Assembly (NCBI GenBank): GCA_900541785.1
Contig: UQKY01000023.1
Location: 1-28,512 of the forward strand
Direction: 5' to 3'
From: an uncultured Collinsella sp.
Lineage (GTDB): Bacteria > Actinomycetota > Coriobacteriia > Coriobacteriales > Coriobacteriaceae
DNA: 28,512 bases
Position 1 is the first letter of the stretch, and every line of letters starts with the position of its first letter. Positions 7,587 to 15,629 of this stretch are shown here, in pieces. Under the pieces are notes generated by a model, which had not been told where the DNA came from, did no database searches, and saw nothing but the letters and a program-made list of their open reading frames with translations. The translations under genes and the position numbers were made by a program.

Positions 7587-7682
7587 ACTTTGCTGGGGCA
7601 ATCGGCGCCGTGATCTGTGTCACGTAGGTTGTGGAGTCGTCGCTGATGATGTCGTCGATGAGGGCGATTTTGCGTTGCCCCG
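7585..7682 (-). pseudogene. Possible C-terminal coding fragment downstream of the MATE gene
   Basis: On the minus strand a start-less frame runs for about 34 codons to TAA (7585-7587). It reads RKIALIDDIISDDSTTYVTQ and ends TAPIAPAK. Codon choice (ATC, GAC, GCC, ACC) is like real genes here. There is no ATG or ribosome binding site, and the frame is closed by TGA just inside the MATE gene. It could be the end of a deleted gene, or chance. The family is not recognised. Confidence 0.2.
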
Positions 7683-9029
7683 CTACGCCATCAGCTTGTC
7701 AAAAGCTCCGCAGCGGTTGAGTACGGTAAATGCGACAACACAGATGACTGCCGACAAAATCGATCCGCACGGCGAGGCGATGCCCATGGGAAACAACGTA
7801 TCGGAATAGGCGTTCGACAGCAGCCAGGCGCCGGGCACGCGAATGAGCGCCACCGCCAGCACGTTGTGCGCAAAGCCGATGTAGCTCTTGCCATACGCAG
7901 CGAAAAAGCCGCTAAAGCAAATGTGGATGCCGGCAAAGATTGCGTCGAAAATATAACTGTGCATATAGCCGGTGCCGGCCGCGACCACCGCGGGGTCCTT
8001 GGCAAAAAAGCCGATAAACGCCGGCGCCACCAGCCACATCAGCACCGTAATCAGGCAGCCGTACACTACCGATATGGTCATGGCGTCCTTGAGTACCTGA
8101 CGTGCACGGTCGCCCTTGCCCGCGCCGGCGTTTTGCGCCGTGAGCGCGCTGACGGTGGCGCCCATGGAACTCGGCACAATGAACAAGAAACTGATCATCT
8201 TTTCGACCAGGCCTACGGCGGCGGCGTCGACCAGGCCGCGATGGTTGGCGATGACGGTGATAAACATAAAAGCCACCTGGATGCAGCCGTCCTGTACTGC
8301 CACGGGCACGCCGATCTTAAGAATGCTGCTGAGCACCTCGGGCTGGGGGCGCAGGTCGCTACGCTTAACGTGGATGTTCGTGCGGCGGCTCTTAAGCCAC
8401 ACAAGCGCGAGGGCAACGCTTGCCGTCTGGGCGGTTACCGTGCCGAGTGCCGCGCCCACGGGGCCGAGCCCCATGTGGCCGATAAACAGAAAATCGAGCG
8501 CGATGTTGATGATGCATGCCACGCCGATCACGTACATGGGCGAGCGCGAATCGCCCAGGCCGCGAAAGATGGCTGAAAGAATGTTGTATGCGGCGATAAA
8601 CGGAATGCCGACAAAGCAGATACGCAGGTAGGCGGCGGTGCCTTTGACCGCCTCGGGCGGCGTGCCAATGAGCGCCACAACCTGCGGGCATAGTGCAAAC
8701 AAGATGACGGCCAGTACCACCGAGACGCCCATAAACAGCGTGATGGTATTGCCGATGGCGGTCTCGGCGCGATCGAAGCGACGCGAGCCCACGGCGTGGC
8801 CGACGATGACCGTCGTTCCCATGGCCAGGCCCACGAGCGTCACGGTAATGATGTAGAGCGTCTGCGCGCCATTGCCCACGGCGGTGATGCCGGCGGCGCC
8901 GCTAAACTGTCCCATCATGTACAGGTCGGCCATGCCGTAGAGCATCTGCAAAAAGTACGAGAGCATATAAGGCAGGGCAAAGACCGCGATGGTCTTAAGG
9001 ACATTGCCGCGTGTGAGGTCGTGTTCCAT
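7683..9029 (-). CDS. MATE family efflux transporter
   Basis: The 448-aa protein has the MATE pattern of about twelve hydrophobic helices in two similar halves. It starts with MEHDLTRGNVLKTIAVFALP, typical of the DinF/NorM-like branch, and carries the family segment LYGMADLYMMGQFSGAAGI. It would export drugs or metabolites across the membrane in exchange for H+ or Na+. The substrate cannot be told. The start codon has no strong Shine-Dalgarno (upstream AGAAAG is weak). It is transcribed against ligA and divergently from the nuclease-like gene. The C-terminal end lies next to a possible remnant frame. Confidence 0.92.
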   Translation of the reverse strand: MEHDLTRGNVLKTIAVFALPYMLSYFLQMLYGMADLYMMGQFSGAAGITAVGNGAQTLYIITVTLVGLAMGTTVIVGHAVGSRRFDRAETAIGNTITLFMGVSVVLAVILFALCPQVVALIGTPPEAVKGTAAYLRICFVGIPFIAAYNILSAIFRGLGDSRSPMYVIGVACIINIALDFLFIGHMGLGPVGAALGTVTAQTASVALALVWLKSRRTNIHVKRSDLRPQPEVLSSILKIGVPVAVQDGCIQVAFMFITVIANHRGLVDAAAVGLVEKMISFLFIVPSSMGATVSALTAQNAGAGKGDRARQVLKDAMTISVVYGCLITVLMWLVAPAFIGFFAKDPAVVAAGTGYMHSYIFDAIFAGIHICFSGFFAAYGKSYIGFAHNVLAVALIRVPGAWLLSNAYSDTLFPMGIASPCGSILSAVICVVAFTVLNRCGAFDKLMA

Positions 9030-9182
9030 GGGCGGGGCACTTTCTGGTTTGGTTCGTTTAGCTACCAGTGTAGTGAAAACCCTATAACGATTGTAGAGTC
9101 AAGGTTTGTGTTGGGTGCCGGGCGAAAAAAGTCACGCTCCAAGCACGATGCCTTGACCTCTCCGTGCCCCTCACCTCGCCTC

Positions 9183-9247
9183 AAACCATCACAACATTCA
9201 ACGTTTTTTGCCAAAAACGGGAAAAGCATCGAATGTTGTGATGGTTT
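9183..9247. repeat. Family A 65-bp palindromic repeat, copy 1
   Basis: The 17-base arm AAACCATCACAACATTC at the left is repeated in reverse complement at the right (one end mismatch in copy 2 only). A 31-base core with GTTTTTTGCC and GGGAAAAGC separates the arms. The element lies between the divergent MATE and nuclease-like genes. No flanking target duplication is obvious. Confidence 0.85.
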
Positions 9248-9348
9248 TTCTGCCACTCGACCGGGTGGAATCGCTTTCTTGCGCACGAAGGTGTGCGGAC
9301 CCGTGAGCAGGGGAATAAGGTTGGTTATCCGACTCCATTGGAGGGCTC

Positions 9349-10386
9349 ATGGACCTGCCGATCGTCCTGTCCCATAAGACTGCCTGGCTGTACCACAACG
9401 TGGCGCGCCCGTCCGAGTCGCTCTCGCGAGCAAGCAGTCTATACGATGAGGACTCGCTTGCTAACGAGGCGGAACCGACCGCGAGCCTGCCCAAATTGGG
9501 ACTCGATGCCAAGGGGCTGAGGGCTTCAACGGCGGTTGGGATCGTTGCCGACCATCTGGTTTCTCTTGGTATTCCACGAGAAGAGCTCGATCATATCGAT
9601 ACGCTCGTCAACTTCGATTTTGAGCGCTCGACGCCGGCTGGATTTAGGTGCCACGTGTTTGGAGCGCCGGTACCTCCAGGCCATCTTATCGAGGTGGCAG
9701 AGGGCCTTCTAGTGGTTGATGAGGCCATGTGCTTTGTCCAAGCGGGTTCGTGGATGAGTGAGCCCGAGCAGCTGGAATATGGCTACGAAATCTGCGCCCG
9801 ATACCATTTGAATCATCTGTCGACAGACGATTATATCGAGATGGGGCAGAGGTATACCGTTGCCGACTTGATTGCTTATTGCAATGAGAACCGATCTCGT
9901 CAGGGGGCTATACGCGCGGCCGCCGTGCTCAGGCGCGTGCACGATGGCGCGCGGTCGCCCATGGAGACGGCCACCGCAATCATGGTCGTAGCAAAACGTT
10001 CCCAGGGCGGGCTGGGATACGCCAAGATCGAGCTCAACCATCGGGTCGATGTTCCCAGCGAGTTCAAATATCTCGCAAAGGCCGGGTATTTCGAGATCGA
10101 CGTATATGCGCCTGCGAGCGGTACGGGGATTGAATACAACGGCTCGGACCATCTTGATAAACAGCGCAGCGCGTCGGACGCGGAGCGTATGACCGTGCTG
10201 AGCGCGCTGGGCTTTAAGATGATCGTCCTCACCGGGACTCAGTTTGCCCACCAGCTGCAATTGCACCGGGCGATGAACGCCATCGCGCTCGCTATGGGCC
10301 TTAAGTGCGACCGAAGCGAAGCGTTCCAAAAGCGGCAGAACGACCTGCGAGAATTCGTGATTCGGCACTGGGACGGCAACCTTTAG
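9349..10386 (+). CDS. Predicted PD-(D/E)XK (Vsr/DUF559-like) protein with an AbiEi-like N-terminal part
   Basis: GGAGGG just upstream supports ATG 9349; the product is 345 aa. The C-terminal ~120 residues read YFEIDVY then GIEYNGSDHLD then a charged helix with R280 and LGFKMIVLTGTQF. That matches the Vsr/DUF559 nuclease fold, with D251, E262 and H268 as candidate catalytic residues. The front half (LSHKTAWLYHNVARP; FRCHVFGAPVPPGHLIEV; VVDEAMCFVQAG) resembles proteins related to AbiEi-type antitoxins. The fusion suggests a defence, repair or mobile-element role, but no partner gene is adjacent. Two family A repeats flank it in the same orientation. Its codon use is less GC-biased than that of ligA or moaA, hinting at transfer. 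Confidence 0.7.
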   Translation: MDLPIVLSHKTAWLYHNVARPSESLSRASSLYDEDSLANEAEPTASLPKLGLDAKGLRASTAVGIVADHLVSLGIPREELDHIDTLVNFDFERSTPAGFRCHVFGAPVPPGHLIEVAEGLLVVDEAMCFVQAGSWMSEPEQLEYGYEICARYHLNHLSTDDYIEMGQRYTVADLIAYCNENRSRQGAIRAAAVLRRVHDGARSPMETATAIMVVAKRSQGGLGYAKIELNHRVDVPSEFKYLAKAGYFEIDVYAPASGTGIEYNGSDHLDKQRSASDAERMTVLSALGFKMIVLTGTQFAHQLQLHRAMNAIALAMGLKCDRSEAFQKRQNDLREFVIRHWDGNL

Positions 10387-10424
10387 GGGCGCTTTGGTCC
10401 TTCTGCGGGGTGCCGTGGGCAGGC

Positions 10425-10489
10425 AAACCATCACAACATTCGACGTTTTTTGCCAAAATCGGGAAAAGCATCGAATGTTGTGATGGTCT
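10425..10489. repeat. Family A 65-bp palindromic repeat, copy 2
   Basis: It has the same orientation and nearly the same 31-base core as the copy at 9183 and begins 39 bp after the nuclease-like gene. The last two bases are CT where copy 1 has TT. Confidence 0.85.
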
Positions 10490-10619
10490 GTGTTGAGGAT
10501 GGGCTTGGAAAGTCCGTTTTGCTCGAAGCGACCTGTCCTGTCGTACGGGTGTCGGCATGATTCTCTCGTGGGGTATTATGTTTTCCGAAGAATAAAACGC
10601 CGCGTGAGGGGAGGGCTGC

Positions 10620-11675
10620 GTGGACGGGCGCGTGCAACATGACGGTTTTGGCCGCGATATCAACTACCTGCGCATTGCCGTTACCGACAAGTGCAATTTC
10701 CGCTGCATTTACTGCATGCCGGCCGATGGCGTGGCGCCCCGTGCGCACGACGAACTGCTCAGCGCCGAGGAAATCGCCCGCTTTGTGCGCTTGGTGGCGG
10801 GGGAGGGCATTCGCCGCATACGCCTGACGGGTGGCGAACCGCTGGTCAGCCGCCGCATCATTCCGCTTATTCGCGACATCCGCGCGATCCCGCAGATCGA
10901 GGACATCTCGCTTACCACCAATGGCGCCCTGCTGCCCAAGCTGGCGCCGCAGCTCAAAGATGTCGGGCTTAACCGCGTTAACATCTCGCTCGATACGCTT
11001 GACCCTACGCTCTTTGGAAAGATCACGCGCTTGGGTCGACTCGAGCAGACCATGACTGGCATCGACGCGGCGCTGGCTTGGGGCTTTGAGCCCGTTAAGG
11101 TCAACTGCGTTGTGGTGCGCCGGCTCAACCAGGATGTGGCGGCCCTCGCACGGCTGACCGTCGACCGCCCCATCCACCTGCGCTTTATCGAATATATGCC
11201 CATCGGTGACGAGCGCACGAGCTCGCATTGCGCTGTGGATCCGCATGCTCCCGCGCTCAATCCCGAGCTGTGGGATGCGAGCGATACCGTGCCGAGCGAC
11301 GAGCTGCGGGCGCGCATCAATGCCGGGGCCGCCGCGACGGGACTTGGCGAGCTCGAGCCGCTCGACATCAACGACGCTCCTGCCGGCGCGGGTCCTGCGC
11401 GCTATTGGCACTTTCCGGGCGCGGCGGGAACGGTCGGCTTTATCAGCGCCATGTCCAATCATTTTTGCGCGAACTGCAACCGTCTGCGCCTGACGGCCGA
11501 TGGCAACGTGCGTCCGTGCCTGTTCAGCGATGCCGAGTATTCGGTGCGCGACGCCCTGCGCCGTGGTGATGATATGCAGGTACTTTCGATTTGGCGCGAT
11601 GCCGTCGCCCACAAACCGCAGGAACACGCGATAATTGAGGGCACGCAACGATTTATGTCCCAAATCGGAGGATGA
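10620..11675 (+). CDS. moaA: GTP 3',8-cyclase (radical SAM), molybdenum cofactor synthesis step 1
   Basis: The start is GTG 10620 after a GAGGGGAGG site; the product is 351 aa. MoaA converts GTP to 3',8-cyclo-7,8-dihydro-GTP, using SAM and two iron-sulfur clusters. The N-terminal cluster motif is CNFRCIYC (C25, C29, C32). The SAM-binding RLTGGEPL follows. The C-terminal cluster cysteines are C283, C286 and C300 (FCANCNRLRLT and VRPCLF). The essential terminal Gly-Gly is present (SQIGG). A TATTAT at 10574-10579 may be part of its promoter. The next gene, moaC-mobB, starts four bases after the stop, so the two form an operon that would support molybdoenzymes encoded elsewhere. Confidence 0.95.
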   Translation: MDGRVQHDGFGRDINYLRIAVTDKCNFRCIYCMPADGVAPRAHDELLSAEEIARFVRLVAGEGIRRIRLTGGEPLVSRRIIPLIRDIRAIPQIEDISLTTNGALLPKLAPQLKDVGLNRVNISLDTLDPTLFGKITRLGRLEQTMTGIDAALAWGFEPVKVNCVVVRRLNQDVAALARLTVDRPIHLRFIEYMPIGDERTSSHCAVDPHAPALNPELWDASDTVPSDELRARINAGAAATGLGELEPLDINDAPAGAGPARYWHFPGAAGTVGFISAMSNHFCANCNRLRLTADGNVRPCLFSDAEYSVRDALRRGDDMQVLSIWRDAVAHKPQEHAIIEGTQRFMSQIGG

Positions 11676-11679
11676 TCAT

Positions 11680-12984
11680 ATGGCCAAGAGCAGGTACGCC
11701 GATGCCACCAAGGCCGCTCGCAGGGCCGCGATGTCTGCCCACAAAGTCACGGCTGCGGCGAATGCTGGCAACGCCGACGGGTCTGCGCGGCCGACTGTCA
11801 GCGCTGCCACCGAGCCCGCCCGTGACGCCCGTCGCGACGAGCTGACGCACGTGGACGCCAAGGGCGAGGTACGCATGGTCGACGTGTCCGACAAGGCCGA
11901 GACTCATCGCATTGCCATCGCCGAGGGCACCATCCTCATGCACCCCGAGACGCAAGCCATGGTGCTGCAGGACCGCGCCAAAAAGGGCGACGTGCTTGCC
12001 TGCGCGCGCGTGGCGGGCATCATGGCCATCAAACGCACGAGCGACATCATTCCCATGTGCCATCCGTTGCTCATTACCAAGAGCAAGTGCGACATTGCGC
12101 CCATCGCTCCGGCGGGGACGCCTGTCGATGACGTGCCCGAGGGCTGGGCGCCGGCGCGCGCGGACGGGCAGGTTGGCTTTCACGTGCTGGTTACGGCCGG
12201 CGTGACGGGCAAGACGGGTATCGAGATGGAGGCGTTGACCGGCGCGAGCGCCGCGTGCCTGACCATCTATGACATGTGCAAGGCGGTCGATCGCGGTATG
12301 GAGATCGTCGACGTGCGCCTGCTGCACAAGGAGGGCGGCCGCTCGGGCGTGTGGGATCGTGCAGAGCGTCAGACCGCTGCTGCTGAGGCCGTGGCCGCTG
12401 ACGGTGTTGCACCCGCGAGCGCACCCGTCGCCGTCGCACCCGCAGCTCCGACACCGGCCGTCCCCGCGATCGCGTTTATCGGCTACCAAAACTCGGGCAA
12501 GACCACGCTCGTCGAGAAGGTTATCGCCGAGCTCACCCGCCGCGGCCTGCGCGTGGGTTCGCTCAAGCATCACGGGCACCACGGCTTTGATATCGATGTA
12601 CCCGCTAAGGATACCTGGCGCCATCACCAAGCCGGATCCAAGCACGTGGGACTCATCTGCGCCACGCGCTGGGCGGAGTACGCCGACACGCGCGAGGAGG
12701 ACGAGATGCCCGCTCGCGAGCTGCTGTCGCGTTACAACGATGTCGACGTGGTGATCATCGAGGGCTACAAGACCGAGGGCTTCGACAATATCGTGGTCGC
12801 GCGCTCCGGTGTCGACCGTCTGCGCGGCAAGAGCTCGCTCGACCTGGTCGATGGCCACACGCTGGCCCTTGCCTGCAACGAGGCCCTGGCGCGTCAGGCC
12901 TTCGATGCCGGCTTTGCGACCCGAGCCATCAACATCAACGACGCTCGAGCCATCTGCGATCTGATCCAAGATCATCTGGCCTAA
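11680..12984 (+). CDS. moaC: MoaC-MobB fusion: cyclic pyranopterin monophosphate synthase plus MGD adapter GTPase
   Basis: ATG 11680 follows GGAGG at 11667-11671; the product is 434 aa. An Ala-rich N-terminal extension (1-54) precedes MoaC (about 55-230). MoaC shows MCHPL (126-130), TGIEMEALTGAS and YDMCKAVD (198-204) with the catalytic Asp198 and Lys201 pair; it makes cyclic pyranopterin monophosphate from the MoaA product. An Ala/Pro linker (231-262) leads to a MobB domain (263-434) with Walker A GYQNSGKT (268-275) and VVIIEGYK (357-363). MobB is a nucleotide-binding adapter for guanylation of molybdopterin. The fusion joins an early step and a late step of one pathway. No frameshift or internal start is evident. 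Confidence 0.93.
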   Translation: MAKSRYADATKAARRAAMSAHKVTAAANAGNADGSARPTVSAATEPARDARRDELTHVDAKGEVRMVDVSDKAETHRIAIAEGTILMHPETQAMVLQDRAKKGDVLACARVAGIMAIKRTSDIIPMCHPLLITKSKCDIAPIAPAGTPVDDVPEGWAPARADGQVGFHVLVTAGVTGKTGIEMEALTGASAACLTIYDMCKAVDRGMEIVDVRLLHKEGGRSGVWDRAERQTAAAEAVAADGVAPASAPVAVAPAAPTPAVPAIAFIGYQNSGKTTLVEKVIAELTRRGLRVGSLKHHGHHGFDIDVPAKDTWRHHQAGSKHVGLICATRWAEYADTREEDEMPARELLSRYNDVDVVIIEGYKTEGFDNIVVARSGVDRLRGKSSLDLVDGHTLALACNEALARQAFDAGFATRAININDARAICDLIQDHLA

Positions 12985-13023
12985 AACCTGCCAAAAAGGG
13001 ACAGGATTCTTTTGGCAGGTTTT
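12983..13023 (+). terminator. Terminator of the moa operon, also a family B-like hairpin
   Basis: AAAACCTGCCAAAA (12983-12996) and TTTTGGCAGGTTTT (13010-13023) are perfect inverted arms. The loop AGGGACAGGATTC shares GGGACAGG with family B. It overlaps the stop codon region of moaC-mobB. Confidence 0.75.
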
Positions 13024-13042
13024 ATCTGGGCAAACGTCATTT

Positions 13043-13075
13043 CCACCACAAAGGGGCCAGGCACCTTTGTGGTGG
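13043..13075. repeat. Family B hairpin repeat, copy 2
   Basis: CCACCACAAAGG and CCTTTGTGGTGG pair around GGCCAGGCA, followed by TTTTTGCTTTG. It lies 20 bp after the moa terminator. The copy at 14635 shares the same extended 3' flank. Confidence 0.8.
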
Positions 13076-13083
13076 TTTTTGCT

Positions 13084-13120
13084 TTGGTAGATGCGTGGGG
13101 CATGCCTTACAATCTACCAA
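13084..13120 (+). promoter_or_regulatory. Candidate promoter of the MFS gene with an overlapping operator
   Basis: TTGGTA (13084-13089) and TACAAT (13108-13113) are spaced 18 bp. The perfect 9-bp inverted repeat TTGGTAGAT / ATCTACCAA (13084-13092 and 13112-13120) covers both elements. This arrangement is typical of a regulated promoter; the regulator is not known. Confidence 0.5.
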
Positions 13121-13171
13121 GTAGTTCATGACGGGCGAAAAACGGGGAGAAGGGGCCTGATGCGTCCTTAA

Positions 13172-13239
13172 TGTTTCATGCGGATAGATTGATTTGACAG
13201 ACGGTGGCGAATTCCCGCCGCCCGTATTCGTATGAAACA
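13172..13239 (+). promoter_or_regulatory. Possible mRNA leader hairpin ending at the MFS ribosome binding site
   Basis: TGTTTCATGCG (13172-13182) can pair with CGTATGAAACA (13229-13239) with one wobble. A smaller GGCG/CGCC stem lies inside. The right arm abuts the AAGGAG that serves the MFS start at 13250, so the fold could hide or expose the site. Confidence 0.35.
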
Positions 13240-13249
13240 AGGAGTCTCC

Positions 13250-14536
13250 ATGCTCTCCTCTTTTTTCTCAAAGCCTCAATCATCGCTGTCCGTCCAGGCC
13301 AAGCACCTGGTGGCGATGCGCTTTCTCATCTACACTGGCTTTCAGACGAGTTATTTTATCGGCGTCATCGGAACGCTCACCTATGCGGACGATGCCTCGG
13401 TCGTGGCGACATCGCTGGCCGTCCTGTTTATGAATGTATTTGTGATCCTGGGATCCTTTGCGGGCGGAGCGGCGCTTGACGCTTGGGGTCCGTGCTGGCA
13501 TTTTCGGGCGAGTATCGTCGGCACGTTGGCAACCGGCGCGGCAATCCTCGCCTTTGGCAGCGCGACCGGCATCGTCCTGCTCGGCGCGGTACTCCTGGGC
13601 TTTGTGATGGGATTCGCCCAGCCCATCGCCACATCCTATCCAGCCTACCTCACCGACGATCCTGTCGAGCTCAAAGGCATCAACTCCGCTATCGCCATGT
13701 TTTCAAACGTGAGCATCATCGTTGGCCCCACACTGGGCGGCTTTGTCGCGGCGGCCGCGTCGTCGCGCGCGGTGTTCGTGCTCATGATGATCTTTACCGT
13801 ACTGGCGCTCGTCGCCGGTTGGGGCTTTAGGCCGCAAGCAGGTCACGTCGCCACGCGCGAAAGCGGTCCCGCGGACAGCAGCGCAACGGCAAGTACCGCC
13901 AGCCAAAGCCCCGACCCCAGCGCGTCCACCCGCGCCACCTTCGCGACCAGCATCAAGACAGTCTTCACCAACAGCGTCCTCGCGCTACTTTTCTGCATCA
14001 TCTTCCTCTCGAACTTTGGCTACGGTGCCTTCGATCCGCTGGAGTCGTTCTTCTACCGCGATGTCCTGCACGTCGGTGTCGAATGGATGGGCTGGCTCTC
14101 GTCGGCCTCGGGCGTGGGCGCGGTGCTGGGCGCCGTGGCCGCGCTCCGTTTGCCGCCGCATCTGATCAACCTTAAAACGCTGCTCGCGGCGCTTATGTCC
14201 GTGGGCCTGGGAAGTCTGCTCTATGTGGGGACGCCGTACGTGGGCGTAGCCCTTGTCGGCCAGATTGTCCTTGGCGTGGCCTGGGGCGTCGTCAACCCGC
14301 TCCACAACACGATCGTGCAAACGACGGCTCCGCTCGAGCAGCTCGGTCGCGTCAACTCGGTCATGGGCTTTGGCAACATGTTCGCCGGCGTGGCCCCGCT
14401 GGCGATTGCCCCGTGGCTGGCGGCGACGTTTGGTGTGCAGCAGACGCTCATCGGGGCGGGCATGGTCGTGACGGCGGTTCCCGCGGCGTTGCTGCTGTTT
14501 GGTCGCTGGCACTTGGATCGTGCCGCAAAGCAGTAA
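13250..14536 (+). CDS. Major facilitator superfamily transporter
   Basis: AAGGAG before ATG 13250 is better placed than an ATG six codons upstream; the product is 428 aa. About twelve membrane helices are arranged in two halves, split by a polar Ser/Thr/Ala-rich loop near residues 200-235 (ESGPADSSATAST). The first-half segment GGAALDAWGPCWHFR matches the loop 2-3 motif of drug and siderophore exporters (MFS_3/enterobactin-exporter-like). The protein would move a small molecule using the proton gradient. The substrate is unknown. A family A repeat starts just after the stop codon. The upstream promoter overlaps an inverted repeat, pointing to specific regulation. Confidence 0.88.
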   Translation: MLSSFFSKPQSSLSVQAKHLVAMRFLIYTGFQTSYFIGVIGTLTYADDASVVATSLAVLFMNVFVILGSFAGGAALDAWGPCWHFRASIVGTLATGAAILAFGSATGIVLLGAVLLGFVMGFAQPIATSYPAYLTDDPVELKGINSAIAMFSNVSIIVGPTLGGFVAAAASSRAVFVLMMIFTVLALVAGWGFRPQAGHVATRESGPADSSATASTASQSPDPSASTRATFATSIKTVFTNSVLALLFCIIFLSNFGYGAFDPLESFFYRDVLHVGVEWMGWLSSASGVGAVLGAVAALRLPPHLINLKTLLAALMSVGLGSLLYVGTPYVGVALVGQIVLGVAWGVVNPLHNTIVQTTAPLEQLGRVNSVMGFGNMFAGVAPLAIAPWLAATFGVQQTLIGAGMVVTAVPAALLLFGRWHLDRAAKQ

Positions 14537-14537
14537 A

Positions 14538-14602
14538 AAACCATCACAACATTCGATGAAAATCGCGATTTTGCGGAAAAGCGTCGAATGTTGTGATGGT
14601 TT
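14538..14602. repeat. Family A 65-bp palindromic repeat, copy 3 (core inverted)
   Basis: It carries the same 17-base arms and total length as copies 1 and 2. Its 31-base core aligns better to the others when reverse-complemented (22 of 31 positions by eye), so this copy is probably in the opposite orientation. It starts one base after the MFS stop codon. Confidence 0.8.
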
Positions 14603-14634
14603 GCGCCCCGGGCCAGGCCATCCTGCGAGTCCGG

Positions 14635-14667
14635 CCACCACAAAGGGGCCAGGCACCTTTGTGGTGG
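14635..14667. repeat. Family B hairpin repeat, copy 3
   Basis: It is identical in arms and loop to the copy at 13043 and shares its TTTTTGCTTTG flank. It lies upstream of the HAD hydrolase. Confidence 0.8.
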
Positions 14668-14761
14668 TTTTTGCTTTGACGGGCCGCGCCCGCGCTTTGG
14701 TATACCATGAACGCCACATCCAGATACACCCCACACCGCCGCACAACCCAGAAAGGCCCCC

Positions 14762-15583
14762 ATGGACGCCACCTTCAGCCACATCAAAGCCGTGTTCTGC
14801 GATATCGACGGCACGCTGCTCACGAGCCAGCACACGGTGTCCCCGCGCACCGTGGCGGCGATCCGCGCCTTGCGCGAGCGTGGCGTGCTCTTTGGCCTGT
14901 GCACCGGGCGCGACGCCCACGCGACCGAGGCCATGTACGAGCTCTGGGGTATCGAAGGCCTGGTGGACGTGCTCGTGGGCTGCGGTGGCGCCGAGGTCAT
15001 CGACCGCGCGCACGACATCAACGAGCTGAGCTATCCGCTGCCGGGCGAGACCATCGCGCGCATTTGCGAGCACATGGCAGACCTGCCGGCAACGCCCGTT
15101 TGCCCTCGGGACGGCGTGCTCTATGTGCCCGAGAGCAATGCGTGCGTCGAGCACTTGTCGCGTGTCGACGGCGTGCCCTACAAGGTGGTCGACTTTTCCG
15201 AGTTTTTGCGCGAGCCGCAGGCCAAGGTGATGTTTACCATGGCGCCCGAGGCGATGCCGCAGGTCATCGAGCGGGCGTCGACGCTCGCCGACGACACTGT
15301 TAAGGCTGCGGCTCTGCAGACCACGCAACGGCTCTACGAGTTCATGGATCCGCGCGTGTCCAAGACGCGCGGCCTTGTGCGCGTGGCAGAGCTCAACGGC
15401 ATGGAGCTCCAGAACATCTGCGTGTTTGGCGATGCCGATAACGACACCTGCATGGTGGCTGACGCCGGCGTGGGCGTGGCCATGGCAAATGGCAGCGATG
15501 CCACCCGCTCCGCAGCCGACTTTGTAACCGCCAGTAACGACAAAGACGGCATCGCGATCTTTATTGAGGAACATCTGCTGTAG
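14762..15583 (+). CDS. HAD-superfamily hydrolase, Cof type
   Basis: The 273-aa product has all four HAD motifs of the Cof/IIB branch. These are DIDGT with nucleophile Asp14 and acid/base Asp16, Thr48 in LCTGRD, Lys201 in SKTRGL, and GDADND (223-228). The cap domain lies between motifs II and III. Such enzymes remove phosphate from sugar phosphates, nucleotides or cofactors such as FMN; the true substrate cannot be read from sequence. GAAAGG 10 bases before ATG 14762 serves as ribosome binding site. It stands alone, with family B repeats on both sides. Confidence 0.93.
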   Translation: MDATFSHIKAVFCDIDGTLLTSQHTVSPRTVAAIRALRERGVLFGLCTGRDAHATEAMYELWGIEGLVDVLVGCGGAEVIDRAHDINELSYPLPGETIARICEHMADLPATPVCPRDGVLYVPESNACVEHLSRVDGVPYKVVDFSEFLREPQAKVMFTMAPEAMPQVIERASTLADDTVKAAALQTTQRLYEFMDPRVSKTRGLVRVAELNGMELQNICVFGDADNDTCMVADAGVGVAMANGSDATRSAADFVTASNDKDGIAIFIEEHLL

Positions 15584-15596
15584 CGCCGGGGGAGAA

Positions 15597-15629
15597 CCAC
15601 CACAATGGGGACAGGCACCTTTGTGGTGG
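15597..15629. repeat. Family B hairpin repeat, copy 4
   Basis: CCACCACAATG at the left pairs with CTTTGTGGTGG at the right around GGGACAGGCA; one left-arm change weakens the inner stem. It lies 13 bp after the HAD gene. Confidence 0.75.

Noticed and set aside
9030..9348. Small gene in the gap between the MATE and nuclease-like genes
   Set aside because: Short frames here lack ribosome sites and run through the family A palindrome; the gap is better explained as divergent promoters plus the repeat.
13043..15629. Several similar short palindromes, considered as a CRISPR array
   Set aside because: The copies are scattered between genes at irregular distances of hundreds of bases to more than 1 kb, have no regular spacers and no cas gene is nearby.
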